DNA of 64,000 nt. It comes from Hyperoplus lanceolatus. Its lineage: Eukaryota > Chordata > Actinopteri > Uranoscopiformes > Ammodytidae. The DNA lies in NCBI GenBank assembly GCA_026929865.2, contig CM049400.1, forward strand, positions 16,374,001-16,438,000, written 5' to 3'. A program made the translations under genes and the position numbers. Under the pieces are notes generated by a model that was not told where the DNA came from, made no database searches, and was given only the letters and a program-made list of their open reading frames with translations. This document shows positions 33,101 through 44,793 of this stretch, piece by piece (position 1 is the stretch's first letter; each line of letters opens with the position of its first letter).

Positions 33101-34243
33101 GAGATGGACAGAGCTCAGGCCGAGCTGGACGCCCTGAAGAGAACGGAGGAGGACCTGAAGAAAGGCCATCAGAAGCTGGAGGAGATGGTCTCCAGACTGG
33201 ACCAGGAAGTGGTGAGAGATCCTCCTCTTTTCAAATTTGGGGCGGCTGTGTGCGAAGTGGGTAGGGCGGTCGTCTGCAGGGTCGGTGGTTCGATTCCCCC
33301 GTCTCCCCGCCACATGGCAAAGTGTCCCTGGGTAAGACGCTGAACCCCAAATTCCTCCCGATAATTTAGCCTGCTATCGGTGTATGTATGCATGTGTGTG
33401 TGTGAAAGGTAACGTGGGAATGGGAACAGGTCTCCGGTATCAATGGGATTCACCTGTATAAATAAAGGTTTAAAAATATAAAAAATAAAATGTTGTATCT
33501 GTATGATTATTTTTATCTGTGTCCTCTCCTGTTTTACTTTCCTTTCTTTCCATACCAATACAAATGATATGGTTGTTATCTTTAATCTTTCCACTAGACG
33601 GATGTAGACAGGAATATCGAGCTGCTGAAGAGGAAGGACGAGGAGCTGAGCGAGGCCTTGGAGAAGATGGAGAACCAGTCGGAGAACAATGACATTGATG
33701 ACGTCATTGTGCCCACAGCACCGCTCTACAAACAGATCCTCAACCTGTACGCTGAAGAAAACGCAATTGAGGACACTATCTTCTATCTGGGAGAGGCCCT
33801 GCGCAGGGGTGTCATAGACCTGGAGGTGTTTCTCAAGGTGACCACACCAACACAACTGTCCACTAATGCATTGCATAACCTGCATAGTTAAAGCAGCACA
33901 ACACACACGTCCATATTTTTCTCAGAAGAAAATCAACATAATGTGCAAATATTCGCTTCAGGTTGTGTGTTCAATATCCCGATTTTGAAATGACAAAAAC
34001 GCAATATGTGTGTGGAACTGATTTAAAAATTGAAGCGCATCAGTTATGTGAAAGAGAAACATTGCTGAAATGCCTTCTGTGTAGGCATGCATAAATTGTG
34101 GCTCTCTGTGGTTTTAGCCTGACTGACTCTTATTCTCTCTTTTGTCTTTTCAGCATGTACGCCTCCTGTCCAGAAAGCAGTTCCAGCTTCGTGCCCTCAT
34201 GCAGAAAGCCCGCAAGACTGCCGGCCTCAGTGACCTCTACTGA
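18127..34243 (+). CDS. tsg101: Tumor susceptibility gene 101, ESCRT-I subunit
   Basis: Ten coding exons: 18127-18168, 19036-19123, 19228-19293, 22145-22308, 29622-29748, 30224-30281, 30883-30977, 33009-33211, 33598-33837 and 34154-34243. The sum is 1173 nt, or 390 residues, the same length as human TSG101. Residues 1 to about 145 are the UEV domain ([45 protein letters not shown]), catalytically dead and binding ubiquitin and P(T/S)AP motifs. Y63, Y68 and M95 of the pocket are intact. A Pro/Gly/Tyr-rich linker follows in exons 5-7. Then come a coiled coil (exons 8-9, RLDQEV...[16 protein letters not shown]) and the steadiness box with internal PTAP in [12 protein letters not shown], ending [12 protein letters not shown]. 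The product acts in ESCRT-I on endosomes, in multivesicular body sorting, cytokinesis and virus budding. Intron 4 is 7.3 kb, swollen by a DIRS element and a LINE. A poly(A) signal is at 35452-35457. It is convergent with ldha. Confidence 0.97.
19392..21700 (+). mobile_element. Decayed hAT transposon (tsg101 intron 3), interrupted by a MITE
   Basis: The left end TAGGGATGTGAAC at 19392 is a typical hAT terminus. Near 19607-19655 one frame reads [16 protein letters not shown], the CxxC half of a BED zinc finger found at the N-terminus of hAT transposases. Near 21560-21650 another piece reads [15 protein letters not shown], matching the conserved hAT segment usually written as VEG.GFR.L...LEP. 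The middle is occupied by the MITE at 20008-21256. I found no matching right terminus, and the edge is approximate. The coding parts are short and out of register, so the element is dead. Confidence 0.6.
20008..21256. mobile_element. 1.25-kb non-autonomous DNA transposon with GGGGCCTCATTTATAA ends
   Basis: The ends GGGGCCTCATTTATAA (20008-20023) and TTATAAATGAGGCCCC (21241-21256) are perfect inverted repeats. Weaker inverted similarity extends about 60 bp inwards, with TTCTACGCAC-like blocks and repeated GCGTAG. The interior is AT-rich and non-coding. A target duplication is not obvious (left flank ends TCCA, right begins AGGT). The superfamily is uncertain; PIF/Harbinger-like or hAT-like are possible. 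It is inserted in the decayed hAT element. Confidence 0.75.
22499..28210 (+). mobile_element. DIRS-type (tyrosine-recombinase) retrotransposon fossil in tsg101 intron 4
   Basis: About 5.7 kb bounded by inverted terminal repeats (about 22520-22672 and about 28035-28190). This is the opposite of direct LTRs and diagnostic of DIRS elements. An extra internal copy of the end sequence lies at about 27890-27985, as in the internal complementary region of this family. Parts in order are a 67-bp tandem-repeat leader, a Gag-like cysteine-rich region (about 23990-24300), reverse-transcriptase blocks (about 25850-26160), and a tyrosine-recombinase-like region (about 27130-27420). The coding parts are broken in many places, so it is a fossil of moderate age. 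Its inverted ends are still similar to each other. Confidence 0.82.
22999..23960 (+). repeat. 67-bp minisatellite inside the DIRS element
   Basis: Units beginning CAGTCACTT start at 22999, 23066, 23133, 23200, 23267, then 23607, 23674, 23741, 23808 and 23875, with a weaker one near 23942. The period is exactly 67 bp. Each unit continues with GGTGAAGGCTGCGCTCTCGC and CTCCTGGTAACACTG. A 340-bp stretch of other element sequence interrupts the array. Isolated further units occur at about 26401, 26466 and 26694. Confidence 0.93.
28430..29420 (+). mobile_element. LINE fragment, C-terminal part of the reverse-transcriptase ORF
   Basis: Directly downstream of the DIRS fossil in tsg101 intron 4. The frame starting near 28440 contains [20 protein letters not shown], the segment that follows the reverse-transcriptase palm in many non-LTR elements. 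It is followed by a [10 protein letters not shown]-type block and a long degenerate tail. The frame contains stops at about 28698 and 28776, and the 5' part is missing. The 3' end is near 29420 with TAAATAAATAAA. The clade is not resolved; CR1/Rex-like is plausible. Confidence 0.65.
30978..33008 (+). other. tsg101 intron 7, no recognisable element
   Basis: Two kilobases of intron without an open frame, delimited inverted repeat or tandem array that I can identify. Base composition is ordinary. Confidence 0.4.
33239..33490 (+). mobile_element. tRNA-derived SINE in tsg101 intron 8
   Basis: The head has an A-box-like segment around 33250-33265 and a B box GGTTCGATTCC at 33287-33297. These are followed by the fish-SINE body CCTGGGTAAGACGCTGAACC and an A-rich tail ending near 33490. 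It starts 28 bp after the donor of exon 8. No clear target duplication was identified. Confidence 0.75.
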
Positions 34244-35451
34244 CCCACACTGACTGCCTGGAAAAATTCATATCTCTATGCTCTCTTTCTCTCCTCTTCA
34301 TCCTCCTCTATTCCGTTTTTTGATGTCCTCTTGTTCAAAAAGCCAACCTTTTTTTAATCTGTATAAAAAAAAAAAAATTGTTGAGAACTGCTCAAAGTAC
34401 AACAATTATGAAGAATTGTGATTGTCTTGTTTGGCAACATCAACATTTCAAACTGTGTGGCTGCAGTTGTAGTGGGACAATATTTGTAATTTTGAACAGA
34501 CCAAATACTTTGAGATCATTATGCATGAACACACATGGCTCATTTGCAAGACATGACACCATAACGTTTATGCCCCATTATCAATTAAAAACGACTATGA
34601 CCTTGAACAAAGTACTGCAGTCGACAACACATAACATGCTTAACACACATATGCCATATTGGTAAAAGTGAGATGCTAGTCTATTATGTGTTTCTGTGTG
34701 GCGTACTGAGTTTATGTGTCGTCGTCCCGTGTAGGCTTTTTGTACAGAGCCCCATATGTCCACACCCCTTCATAGTGAAAAGGCTAGGCTCTGATATAAA
34801 TAACCAGGGCAACCTTTCAGTAAGGACAGGGGTCTGGGTCATGTTCAGTAGCAGTGATTACCTTTCATATAGTAAAGGTGATGAGGAAAAAGGACCTGAA
34901 CTGATACATTTTGAGCTACATGTCCTCACTGCTAGTTTCTTTTTCCCTGTTCTGTGTGTTTCTCTACACATGGTGTGAGTGGGTTTTTTCTTCATTGTAT
35001 GTCAGCTGCTCAGGTCTTACCTCCAGTCCGACTGCATTAACCTGTCAATCATGTACAGTACTCCTTTTACTCTGTACAGTCTTTCTCTTTTAAGGTGGAC
35101 ACTAGTCTTGATATACTTTATTTGAAGGTATTACAAAAGATGATTTTGTAATTTTTTTTTTATCTTTTCTGGTTTCCTTGTGCTGTCTACTCATTCTCGG
35201 TCCTCCTGAGAGATTTAGGTCTTCAGTAAATGTAAGGAAAAAGTTGTGAATATAGCCGGAGTGTTAGTAACTATTGTATTAATCAAAAAAGTTATCTTAT
35301 GTAAAGTTTGCAAACAGGTCTCATTTAAATTAGCCTCTTACTTAATGCACTTTGAATTGTATGATAGAGTATCCACTGTTATTATTTAGTTTCCAATTCA
35401 ACCATAGACCACCTGTTCTTTTATATCTGTAGATTTATGTAAATCAGTACA

Positions 35452-35457
35452 AATAAA
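35452..35457 (+). terminator. tsg101: tsg101 poly(A) signal
   Basis: AATAAA follows about 1.2 kb of 3' UTR-like sequence after the tsg101 stop. An A-run near 34366-34378 is genomic and has no such signal. The convergent ldha transcript should end near 36097, leaving roughly 0.6 kb between the two 3' ends. Confidence 0.6.
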
Positions 35458-35505
35458 ATAATTCTGCTTTAATGGCTCATGTCTTTGTGATTACTTTACT
35501 AATTC

Positions 35506-35700
35506 TAAATTATTATTTATTTTTTTAAAGAATTTTTTTTGGCATTTTTATGCTTTATTGATAGTGTAGAGACAGAGTTGAAATGGGGCAGAGGGGAGTG
35601 ACATGCAGAGAACGACCGCGGGCTGGAATCGAACCCGGGTCTGCTGCTGGCCGAGGCCCATGCGGGGGACGCCCTACCAACTGAGCTAAGGGCGCCCCCC
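35506..35700 (-). mobile_element. tRNA-derived SINE with 7-bp target duplication
   Basis: On the - strand the head reads like a tRNA: A box TAGCTCAGTTGGTAG (35673-35687) and B box GGTTCGATTCC (35625-35635). A body ending in AATAAAGCATAAAAATGCC and an A/T-rich tail follow. CTAATTC is repeated at 35499-35505 and 35701-35707, which fixes both ends. It sits 42 bp after the tsg101 poly(A) signal, between the two convergent genes. Confidence 0.82.
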
Positions 35701-36096
35701 CTAATTCATCATTTCTGACAACAGTTTTTCTACACATTTAATGCAATAGTAATTGTTATTTTTTTTATGAAAACGTATAACTTCTAGGAGTTTTCTCACA
35801 AAAGCTGGACTGTACTCAAACCACATTGAGTATTTAAACAACATTTGGCAAGTGAAGGTCATTAACAGTATTTTAGAATCCAGCAGTAACTTAACACTGG
35901 TTGTACGTGTCATTTTCAAAAACAAGTAATTGGTGCAGCAGCATTTAGCTGGGTGATTTCTGTCTCAAAACCTCATTTGACAAATGTTAACCCATAGCTC
36001 TGCAGTCAGCTGAGCTCACTTGTTAAACTGCCTTGGCATTTGCTAGGTTGCATGACGAAGAACAAAGAAAAACACATGTATCATTATCCTGGCAGA

Positions 36097-36102
36097 TTTA
36101 TT
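36097..36102 (-). terminator. ldha: ldha poly(A) signal candidate
   Basis: TTTATT on the + strand is AATAAA on the - strand. It lies about 1.0 kb after the ldha stop codon (37103-37105), giving a plausible 3' UTR length. Confidence 0.5.
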
Positions 36103-37102
36103 TGAAGTAGGGGCAAATAAAAACCAATATCCAGCTGCCACGATAGGTACAGTTCCTTAGTGAGGGAGTCAGGCAATTAATACACCACATCCAATGCTTT
36201 AATTACACACATAGATGTTAACAGTTATACCTAATCCAGTAACATTTCTCTTAATCTTCTTGAGGCAGGTGGAGAATAAATTCAAAATCCTTTGAGGGTA
36301 TTAAGGGTGCACTAACAAATGACACCATCTTCAGGATTGTTACCTTCTGTTATGATTCATAACCTGACCCTTGGTCATAATTGTAGTTGACTCTTTCCCA
36401 TTGGATCTCTGTTTCCCCTTTGCTCAGTTGAGTTATGGCATTTCACCTGGTTGGCAACCCCTTTAAAACACCTTTTTTTTAAATTGTTTAACTGTCAGTG
36501 CACTTGTGGTTAGATTTGTTTAAAAAAAAGGCTTCAATGTCAACCAGTAGATACAGCATTGCTTCTCTCTCGAATGATAAGGTACTTTGGTATCACAGGA
36601 TTTTGGGCCCAGTGATAATATACGGCAGTGTTTGTTACGACTCTAGGTGGATAGGAAGCCCTCCTCTTAGAGAATGGAATGTCTCCATTGTACTCCAAAC
36701 AAACAAACAAAAAAAAAAAAAAATAACGAACAAGAAACAGAGATTACCAAGTGGAAAAGACCAAACTGGCAACAAGCACAGAATGCACGGAATAAATACG
36801 AATTTCGTACAACTTGGGGTGTGAAAGAAGAAGCAGGGGGAAGAGTAACATACACTACAGACACTACATTGATACGCTCAATACGTGGAAGAAGCCTAAC
36901 TTTTCATGTGCGTGTGAATATCTGAAAAGGTAGCTCTTATGTGTTAACCTACAGAACACTGATGCCTCTATAGATATTCAGAGGGTTTCATTCACGCATT
37001 GCTGCTATGGGGTACAGATGAGGTACAGGAGGGAAGGGAGTCAACCACACCGTGTTGAATGTGGTGTTTAGAGTGGACTGCAGTATTTCAGAGGAGGGAT
37101 GT

Positions 37103-40100
37103 TCACAGGGTCAGCTCCTTCTGAACGCCCCACAGGGTCTCGGCGCTCTTCTGCACCTGCTTCTCTTCATCGGGCTTCAGCGTCATGTGGATCACGTCGG
37201 TCAGGCCGCTGTTGCCAAGGACACAAGGCACACTCAGGAAGACCTCATCCTTCACTCCATGCATGCCCTGTCAGAAGAAGATTATGTCAAATAAAAAGGG
37301 AGATACAGTCAATAATAAAAAAGGTGCACTATGTAACTTTGGGTGTGTCAGAGAAGTGAACATTTTTGTTATAATAACTGAATAAACTTCATTTACTCAC
37401 TAGGAAAATTGGACCCCCCTGGCCTGAACGCTGTTTGAAGTTAAGAAAGCTACCTGAAAAAGTTACTGTTTCACTATTGGTGTTGTTTACGGCAGCAGGG
37501 CCCGCAGTTTTGTTTACAAGCATATTCTAGTATTATGTTCTGTTCCAGGTGTCTCAAAATAATTTTGTTCTGATTATACAATACGATAAGAGTACATGTA
37601 GAGAAGATATGTTTTGTAAACTAACAAAAGACCTTCCTCTGAGACTGCATAGTGCACCTTTAATACCATACATTTCATCATGGGATTTTTTGGAACAGCA
37701 GAAAATGTATGGCTCGCTCCCAATCTCCTCACCTGGACCAGTGTGGACACAGGGTGCACTTTGTGTAGGTTCTTGGTGATGCTCTCCACCAGGTCGGCCA
37801 CAGACATGCCAATGGCCCAGGAGGTGTAGCCCTTCAGCTTGATAACCTCATAGGCCCTGCAGTGCACATTACAATCATTATTAGAAAAACAATTATAAAA
37901 TAAAAAAGGAAAACAGCACAGCATGTCTCCTGCACTTGAAGGAAATAATTCCAGCCGTCAGCCTGCTGAAGACACATTTACTGACGTTTCCATGAGGGAA
38001 GTTTGTAACTGTCACTCCCCAGTCTCTGCTGTGCTAAGTTTGATGTATGCAAGTATGCAGAATGATAAGTAAATACATCTGGTTCATGGGTGTTAGCTGA
38101 CTAAACTGAATATGACTGTAATGCACCATACACTCAAATCCATCACTTATTCTTTACATGTGTGCAGTGTACAGTTCTCCAAGTGTATTCAAAAGAACTC
38201 TGAAGAGAGACACAAACAGACAAGTATGTTTTTTGTGTTGCAGTCTATTACTGGATGTGCCAATGGAAAATGATGCACCTTTGCCAATGTTCGTCCTGCT
38301 TTGAACCTTGTCTCCCAACTATCTTTTGATATCCTTGTATTAATACATGGATATACTTTGTTAAACTCTTTGATAAATCAACTATTGTGTTGAGATAAGA
38401 TAACATGGTACGGTATCAAAGTTTACAGGGCAAACTGTTGCACAACATAACCTAATGCAGCAAGGCCGATTAGGTAACATGGAAATCATTAATAATAGGG
38501 TGAACTTTTGTTTGATCAGGTTTTTAATTAATGCTGACCAGGGAGTTTGAGTGAGCACAACTGTTACATGGCGTATCCTAGCTAATATATATTGTGTTTG
38601 TACAGACTGCCAGGCTCTGGCGAAACCTTAACACAGCAGTGTACTGTCTACCCGCCTCTGCTTGCCTCTAGGCTCACAGCCCTTATCAAATTCCTCACCA
38701 AGCCGCACTGGATTCAATTGAAGGCTGTTAAGGATTTTCTTTTTGTCTTCATGGTAATAGGTCATTGTGACTGCAGGAGGGCCATTAAACACTAAAGATC
38801 TATTCTGTTTCCATAAAAGATTTCATTTATGGCTCCCACCTCATTGCTGGACAGATGGCCTTTGTGTGCACATGGCTGATTGCACTGCAGATTAAATTGT
38901 TGAGTGTGGGAGAGAAAATGTGTTTTGCAGGGCGGTTTAGGGAGTTATTCAAGCTAATTGGTGGATAATTTACTCAAACAACTTATTTTTTTTCTTACCC
39001 ATCAACCACCTCCTTATGGACCTGCTTCCACTTCTCACTATCATCATCAGCCCCCATCTTTGGGTTCAGGGCCTGCAGAGAAACTCCGGCAACGTTGACA
39101 CCACTCCACACAGGCACTATGGGGAAAAATCCGACATATAATAGTGATGAATAAGCATGTCTCAAACACAAACTGTTTTTACACAAGGGAAATCATTGCA
39201 AACAGGTGCAGTAGAAGGCTGGCAGAGATTTCAAAGGGTGCACTATCAGGGGAGGGTAACTTGTTTACCTACATTAAGTTTGCAAAACATATTTTCTCTA
39301 CATGTAACTCTTGAATAATTCTATAATCATAAATCAAAAAAAATATTATTTTGACTGACTGGAATACACTTGTCAACAAAACTCTGGGCTTTGCTGCAGT
39401 AAACAACAGGGAAGAATCAACTTTAAAAGTAGCTTTCTGACTTCAAACCGTGCTCCAGGGATCCAGGGATTTTGTTTATTTAGTTACCAGAATATATACC
39501 TTATATACACACACCCAAAGTAACATAGTGCACCTTGACATTTTCTAGACAGAGCTGTGTAGCCTACCACTGGAGTCTCCGTGCTCTCCGACGATCCAGC
39601 CGTGGCAGCTGGAGGGGTGGAGGTGGAGCTTCTCTCCCATCAGGTGGCGGAAGCGGGCTGAGTCCAGGTTGGTGCCGGAGCCGATGACGCGGTGACGGGG
39701 GAAACCGCTCAGCTTCCACGCCACGTAGGTCAGGATGTCCACTGCAGGGGAAAAGGACCATTTGTTTGTGGTGAGAAATAACAAATAATAAAAAAAGGTG
39801 TCAATTTAAGGAATAGTTCAACTTTTTTTTTTAGCTTTTTGCTTCACTGTTCGGCTCTAGAAAAAGGAGACAGAAACTGTTCCTGTAACTGTGCATGCAT
39901 TTTTGCTAAAGAAAAAGGAAAAGGTCGCTCATCCAGGTTAGCTTAGCTCAAACACTGGTAGTCAAGGGGAGCCGTTCAAAAAATAAACGTTACAGCATCA
40001 CTTAACACTCCTGTGTGCTTGTTTGGAATTGTTTACTTATCACATTATGTTGCGTTTTATACTAAGCTAACCTGGACGGGCGACCTTCGCCTATTTCTAA

Positions 40101-41084
40101 ATAAAATGTGCATTAACATGAACAGTTTCTGTCACCTTTTCTTGGAACTCAAGAGTGAGGTGAAAAGCTAAAAAAAAATAAGTGAACTATTCCTTTAAGA
40201 TCCCATTGTCCATCCTCCCTGCCCCATTCATTCACACCCCGCCTGTCTGTCTGACCTGGGTTGGAGACCACGAGCAGGATGCAGTTGGGGCTGTACTTGA
40301 CGATGTTGGGGATGATGAACTTGAAGATGTTGACGTTGCGCTGAACCAGGTTCAGACGGCTCTCACCCTCCTGCTGGCGGGCGCCGGCGGTTACCACCAC
40401 AACTTTGGAGTTAGCTGTCACACTGTAGTCTGAAAGAATTTAAAAAAGGAGAGATGATGGAGCCTTGAGAATGATACTTCAATTAAGGTTCATTCAATGA
40501 GGGTCAATACCAGCATTAAAAAAATACATTTTTCAACAGGCAAAAGTCTTGGTTATTTTTGTGAATTCTCACCTTTGTCGGCCACAATCTTGTGTGTCTT
40601 CAGGAAGAGGGATCCATGCTGCAGGTCCATGACCTCACCCTTCAGCTTGTCCTCCATCACATCAACCAGAGCCAGCTCATCACACAGGTCCTGATTATAG
40701 AAATACATACATTGAGTCATTCAGATTCACTACACACTCCATAAAGTGTCTCTTACAGCAGATATTTTAAGTGGATAACCTTACAACAAGGCCTACTCCC
40801 TGTACATAACTTGAACATTAAAGTGAGGAACAACACCATGCATTGGCCTCTTTAGCTGCATTGTTAATGGTGATACTATCAGTGACCTGGTTTCTCTTGG
40901 CCTCTGCTGTCCCTGAGCTGGCACAGATCCAGCATAGTTGGTGTTGTGAGTGGAACAGGACAGTATAAACTGGAGTGCAGTGTTTCCTCTCTGGGCTTGC
41001 ATAGAGAGTGTTGCACCCTTGAACCCTTGAAAAGAACGACTCCCGATTTCTTTCGTTTTGGCAACTTCATTCTCCCCGGACTGC

Positions 41085-41157
<73 letters not shown>

Positions 41158-42640
41158 AAAATATATATATATATATATTTTTTTTAATACAGGTTTTCAC
41201 AAAGCAGTCGGACTTTCACAAAGCGTGTCTTATTCACGTCAACTTTTCAACACAACAAATAGGAACACATCCTGATGACGTAAAATCTACTTACGCTAAA
41301 TAACAAGAAAATAAAGTTTTAAAATAACATCTTTTTAACTTGTTAAATCTTATTCTAATGTACGTTTGTAGCTCAGTTTAATTTAGATATATTACATTTC
41401 TAGGACGCAACAATAGCATGCAGGTTTTTATCTCTACCATGCCGTTATATAAGCTTATTTTATAGCCTCAAAGTCTATTTGACTGCAGCTCTCAGAGGTT
41501 TCTCAATACAGAGGATTTTCTTTTCAAATTCTTATTATTCCTCTTATTTGGCTCCTTGATTGTGTACTCATGTCCATGTTGTTGTTGTTTTATTTTTTTA
41601 CTTTTTTTTTTTTTACTTTTACACTTTAAAGGGTTTCATCCAAACCCCCTTATTCACAGCCATGGCATCATCTTTGTTTCTTGCACATACTACTGTCATA
41701 ACTCTCCTTTTATCCCATCTACTGTACTTTCACCTACTTTCCCCGTGCTCATTTCAACACTCTTTACACACACACACCCACACACACTTCCCTCTCTTCA
41801 CTTTCACAACTTCTCTCTCCATCTCCTACTTTGAGTATGTTGTGGTTGCGAGTTTGTGTAGGCGAGTTTAAAAACTTGTGATAAAAAGCAGATAATACAG
41901 AGTTAAAAGCAAAAGGTTTATTTCAAATTGCAAGAACTTCCTCCGGAGGGATCACCGATAGCCCTATACACGAATGTATGTTGTTAAGAGTGATCCCGTT
42001 TCTTAAAATCCTCACATACATATTAAAGTTCTTCTGCTCCACAGGGGGGAGACGTCTAAATTACATCACAGTGGGGTTGCAACAGTTGAGGAGGAGAGAA
42101 AGGCTGAGAGGCAGACAGTTCAATTTACATACATTGATATTGTAACAATGGGAGGGGCAGGCTGACTAGAGAATCCGCACAGGGCTTTCTGCATGGACAG
42201 TGTGTTAATTCAGATGTATAGTAAGGCTGGCTGGCAGAACACAAGTATTTAATTCCGGGAGGATTTTGTGTATGGATCGATAGGTTCCGACTCAACCACC
42301 CACAATGCATTGCGTCTTTTCAAATGACACAGAAGTTTTTTTTGTACTTCTTTATTTCTTCTGCATACTTTAGTGTACACAGCCCAACAAACCTCACATA
42401 CACAATCGATCGTTAAGTAGACATACATATGTAGTACATACATGATGAGTATGTAGGAGGGAGGACGTTAGTAGGGCTTTTCGAACACAGCCTCTTTTTT
42501 TTTTGTCTCACCTTGAGCAGGATGCTGATGGCTGAGGCCATGCCCACCATGCCGACACCCACCACCGTCACCTTGTTCCTGCTGCCAACAGGCTCCTCCT
42601 TCATCACATGGCTGATGAGCTTTTCCTTGGTGCTGGTCAT
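37103..42640 (-). CDS. ldha: L-lactate dehydrogenase A chain, seven coding exons
   Basis: Read on the - strand, exons are 42640-42512, 40690-40573, 40429-40256, 39741-39568, 39116-38999, 37856-37733 and 37267-37103. That is 129, 118, 174, 174, 118, 124 and 165 nt, the classical vertebrate LDH exon sizes. They total 1002 nt, or 333 residues. The protein interconverts pyruvate and lactate with NADH in the cytosol. Visible are the Rossmann motif [10 protein letters not shown], the substrate loop [21 protein letters not shown], the active-site histidine in GEHGDSS, and [10 protein letters not shown]. The start [17 protein letters not shown] and end VQKELTL are those of fish LDH-A. Position next to tsg101 in convergent orientation supports ldha over ldhb. 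The start codon is the first base triplet of its exon, so the 5' UTR is spliced from an upstream exon at about 45003. No coding defect is seen. Confidence 0.97.
37321..37662 (+). mobile_element. Small MITE, copy A, in ldha intron 6
   Basis: Ends AAGGTGCACTATG (37321) and CATAGTGCACCTT (to 37662) are inverted repeats around about 340 bp of non-coding sequence. Internal blocks such as ACTTTGGGTGTGT and GTTTGAAGT-AGAAAGCTAC recur in the element at 39236-39534 in the other orientation, defining a family. Confidence 0.75.
39236..39534 (-). mobile_element. Small MITE, copy B, in ldha intron 4
   Basis: The inverted ends AGGGTGCACTAT and ATAGTGCACCTT bound about 300 bp. Read on the - strand, it begins AAGGTGCACTATGTTACTTT and shares internal blocks with the copy at 37321-37662. 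It ends 34 bp from ldha exon 4 (39568). Divergence from copy A is substantial, so the insertions are not recent. Confidence 0.72.
39810..40194. mobile_element. Fold-back MITE in ldha intron 3, probable TTAA target
   Basis: TTAA (39806-39809) plus GGAATAGTTCA at the left, and TGAACTATTCC plus TTTAA at the right, mark the ends. Arms of roughly 140 bp (39810-39955 and 40062-40194) are inverted copies. Shared blocks include TTTTTTTTTAGCTTTT, GACAGAAACTGTTC and TCCAGGTTAGCTTAG. The loop is about 100 bp, with no coding capacity. A TTAA target suggests the piggyBac/Kolobok type. The right end is 62 bp from an ldha exon. Confidence 0.75.
41085..41179. repeat. (AT)n microsatellite in ldha intron 1 (between first two coding exons)
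   Basis: A mostly pure AT run with a few extra A bases, of the kind that can extrude as a cruciform. Confidence 0.95.
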
Positions 42641-44702
42641 CTGTGGAAAAAGCAGGGACAAAGACATGTGAGCGACAAAGGAATGGGAGGGTGTGTGGGG
42701 GAGGGGTGTGTGTGTGTGTGTGTGAGAGGGGACATGTTGGGACAGAGGTGTTAGGAACAAAAAGATAAGCAAGTACATAAATGATAAAAGGGAGGAGGGA
42801 GGGAAGGTGTGAGGGGAAAAAGAGAGGCCGTAAAGTCGGCCTAGTGCTGCATAATGTATGTGACAGTTTGAATGATTTGCTACAACTAGGCCCACCGCAC
42901 AAAGGTGTACGTGACTGGTTCTTCATCCTACTATGACTAGATCAAACTTGGATTTCCCTTTTTCCTCTCAGATACAGAATTGAAAGTGCGCCCTTTTGGC
43001 ATACACACGACAAACGACTACTTCTTGTTTTGCAGTCATAGGTCTACCTCTCTTTTAATCTGGTTTACGTCCAGTAATGTTTTTTTTTAAATCCAGCCAT
43101 TCCCTGCTTCACAAGAGCCTCTCTGGGTCTCTGTGGCAACCACTTCTGCCTGGGAAAAAAGTGCTGTAGCGCATACAATCCTCACACAGCTGATGACTAT
43201 TTATATTTCCTGGTAGAGCGGACATGGCCGAGTGCTCATGCCTGCTGCAGGCGTTTCCATCAGTAGCTAGCATGACTAGGCATGATCTCTGTGATGTGTG
43301 GAGGCAAGCACATAGCACAGTACTGGACCAGGTTAATACACTGTAAAACCCTGAGAAGATATTTAAGACGTCTCCGCAGTGAGTTTGCACACAATAGTAG
43401 GATAAGGCGAGTGGGACAGTTATGCCTTATAAACCCTTTAGCTGATTATCTCTCACTCAGAGGTGAGCTGGGTCTGTGCTTTTAATAAAGGATCCTCTTT
43501 TAACTTACAGTGAAGGCTTACTGTACATGATAAATACTGGTGTTTCTTTAATGTTAAAAATGTTCTGCACACACCAGCCCAATTACTACTGTAGTATGAC
43601 TGAGTGAGGATTACAAGAGGTATTATTAGCAGCTGAAAAGAACTTAATGCAATATAGTAGGAAAGAGAGAGGGATATGGAGGATTTTAACGTCAGGCTCG
43701 GGATTATATGAATTTCTGGGACTTAAAATAAGTACGCTAGCTTTGCACACAACTGGCAGGCTAAAGTGTGTGTGTGTGTGCATTCCTGCATTATCATATT
43801 TCCCAGTTTGACATTTACTTAATTTGATCACCAACAGAGGCCAGCAGGGGTTTGCTGGTGCGGTGTCAGTTAGCAAGTAACACTTTTGCAGGCCAAAGAG
43901 AAGACATTTTGTTTCTGCACTCCTGAATGTCAGAGTATGGGATCAGAAAAAAAAGATCAGTCCATCCAAACTTTGATGCATCTTCAAATGACCACACACT
44001 GGGGTTTTTCCAGTGTTGTGTTAACCCCCCCGTGCAGCCATATCATTCAGTCAGAGAATCTACTGAAAGTGAATACAGGCTGCAACTGGCACTTATCCAG
44101 GAAGCTGTGACACACATGGCATTGGTTTAATGAATCAGGAAATGGAAGCTACACAAAGGATGTATTGGTGGATCAGAATGTTGAGACTAGAACATTGACA
44201 AATCACAGAGCCACTACTAGTGATAACACATCTGGAGCACCAACACATAGGCCACTAGACTCTCGTTGAGATAGGTCTGCCTCGAGCAGTTTGAATGCAA
44301 TGTACTCCCTGTACAGACCACGTTAATGGCCAAGGCTGATGACTGACTAGTGGCAGCAGAGTGCATGCCCGCTTGTGTAACACTGCGCACAGGCCTATTA
44401 CATCCACCCTATCCATCAGATGCAGCGATACTGATTCAAACCTGATTCAAACCAACAACAAAAAAAACATATTGAAATATTTCTAGTGCAGGAGTTATGC
44501 TTGGACCGAATTATAGCCTGTAAGTCATGTATTTGCATTAAGCCTTACATCATAATGAAACCCCATCAATGTAACCGATATGGACGTGACTGCAACAAGT
44601 GGGAACCGAACTTACAGGCCCACATCCTGTTGCGTCTGCTGCTCCGTTTCACAGGGAGAAAGAAAAATGTAATCTTCCATTACAATAAATTAAATGGGCT
44701 AT

Positions 44703-44713
44703 ACACACACGCA

Positions 44714-44792
<79 letters not shown>
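44703..44792. repeat. (AC)n microsatellite near the ldha first exon
   Basis: An AC run with GC-containing variants at its left end, about 210 bp inside the first ldha intron. Confidence 0.96.

Positions 44793-44793
<1 letters not shown>

Noticed and set aside
33239-33310. A tRNA gene in tsg101 intron 8
   Set aside because: Same reasoning: tRNA-like head followed by a typical fish SINE body and A-rich tail.
35620-35700. A tRNA gene on the - strand
   Set aside because: A and B boxes are present, but the sequence continues into a SINE body and tail with a 7-bp target duplication, and a proper acceptor stem is not visible. It is a tRNA-derived SINE.
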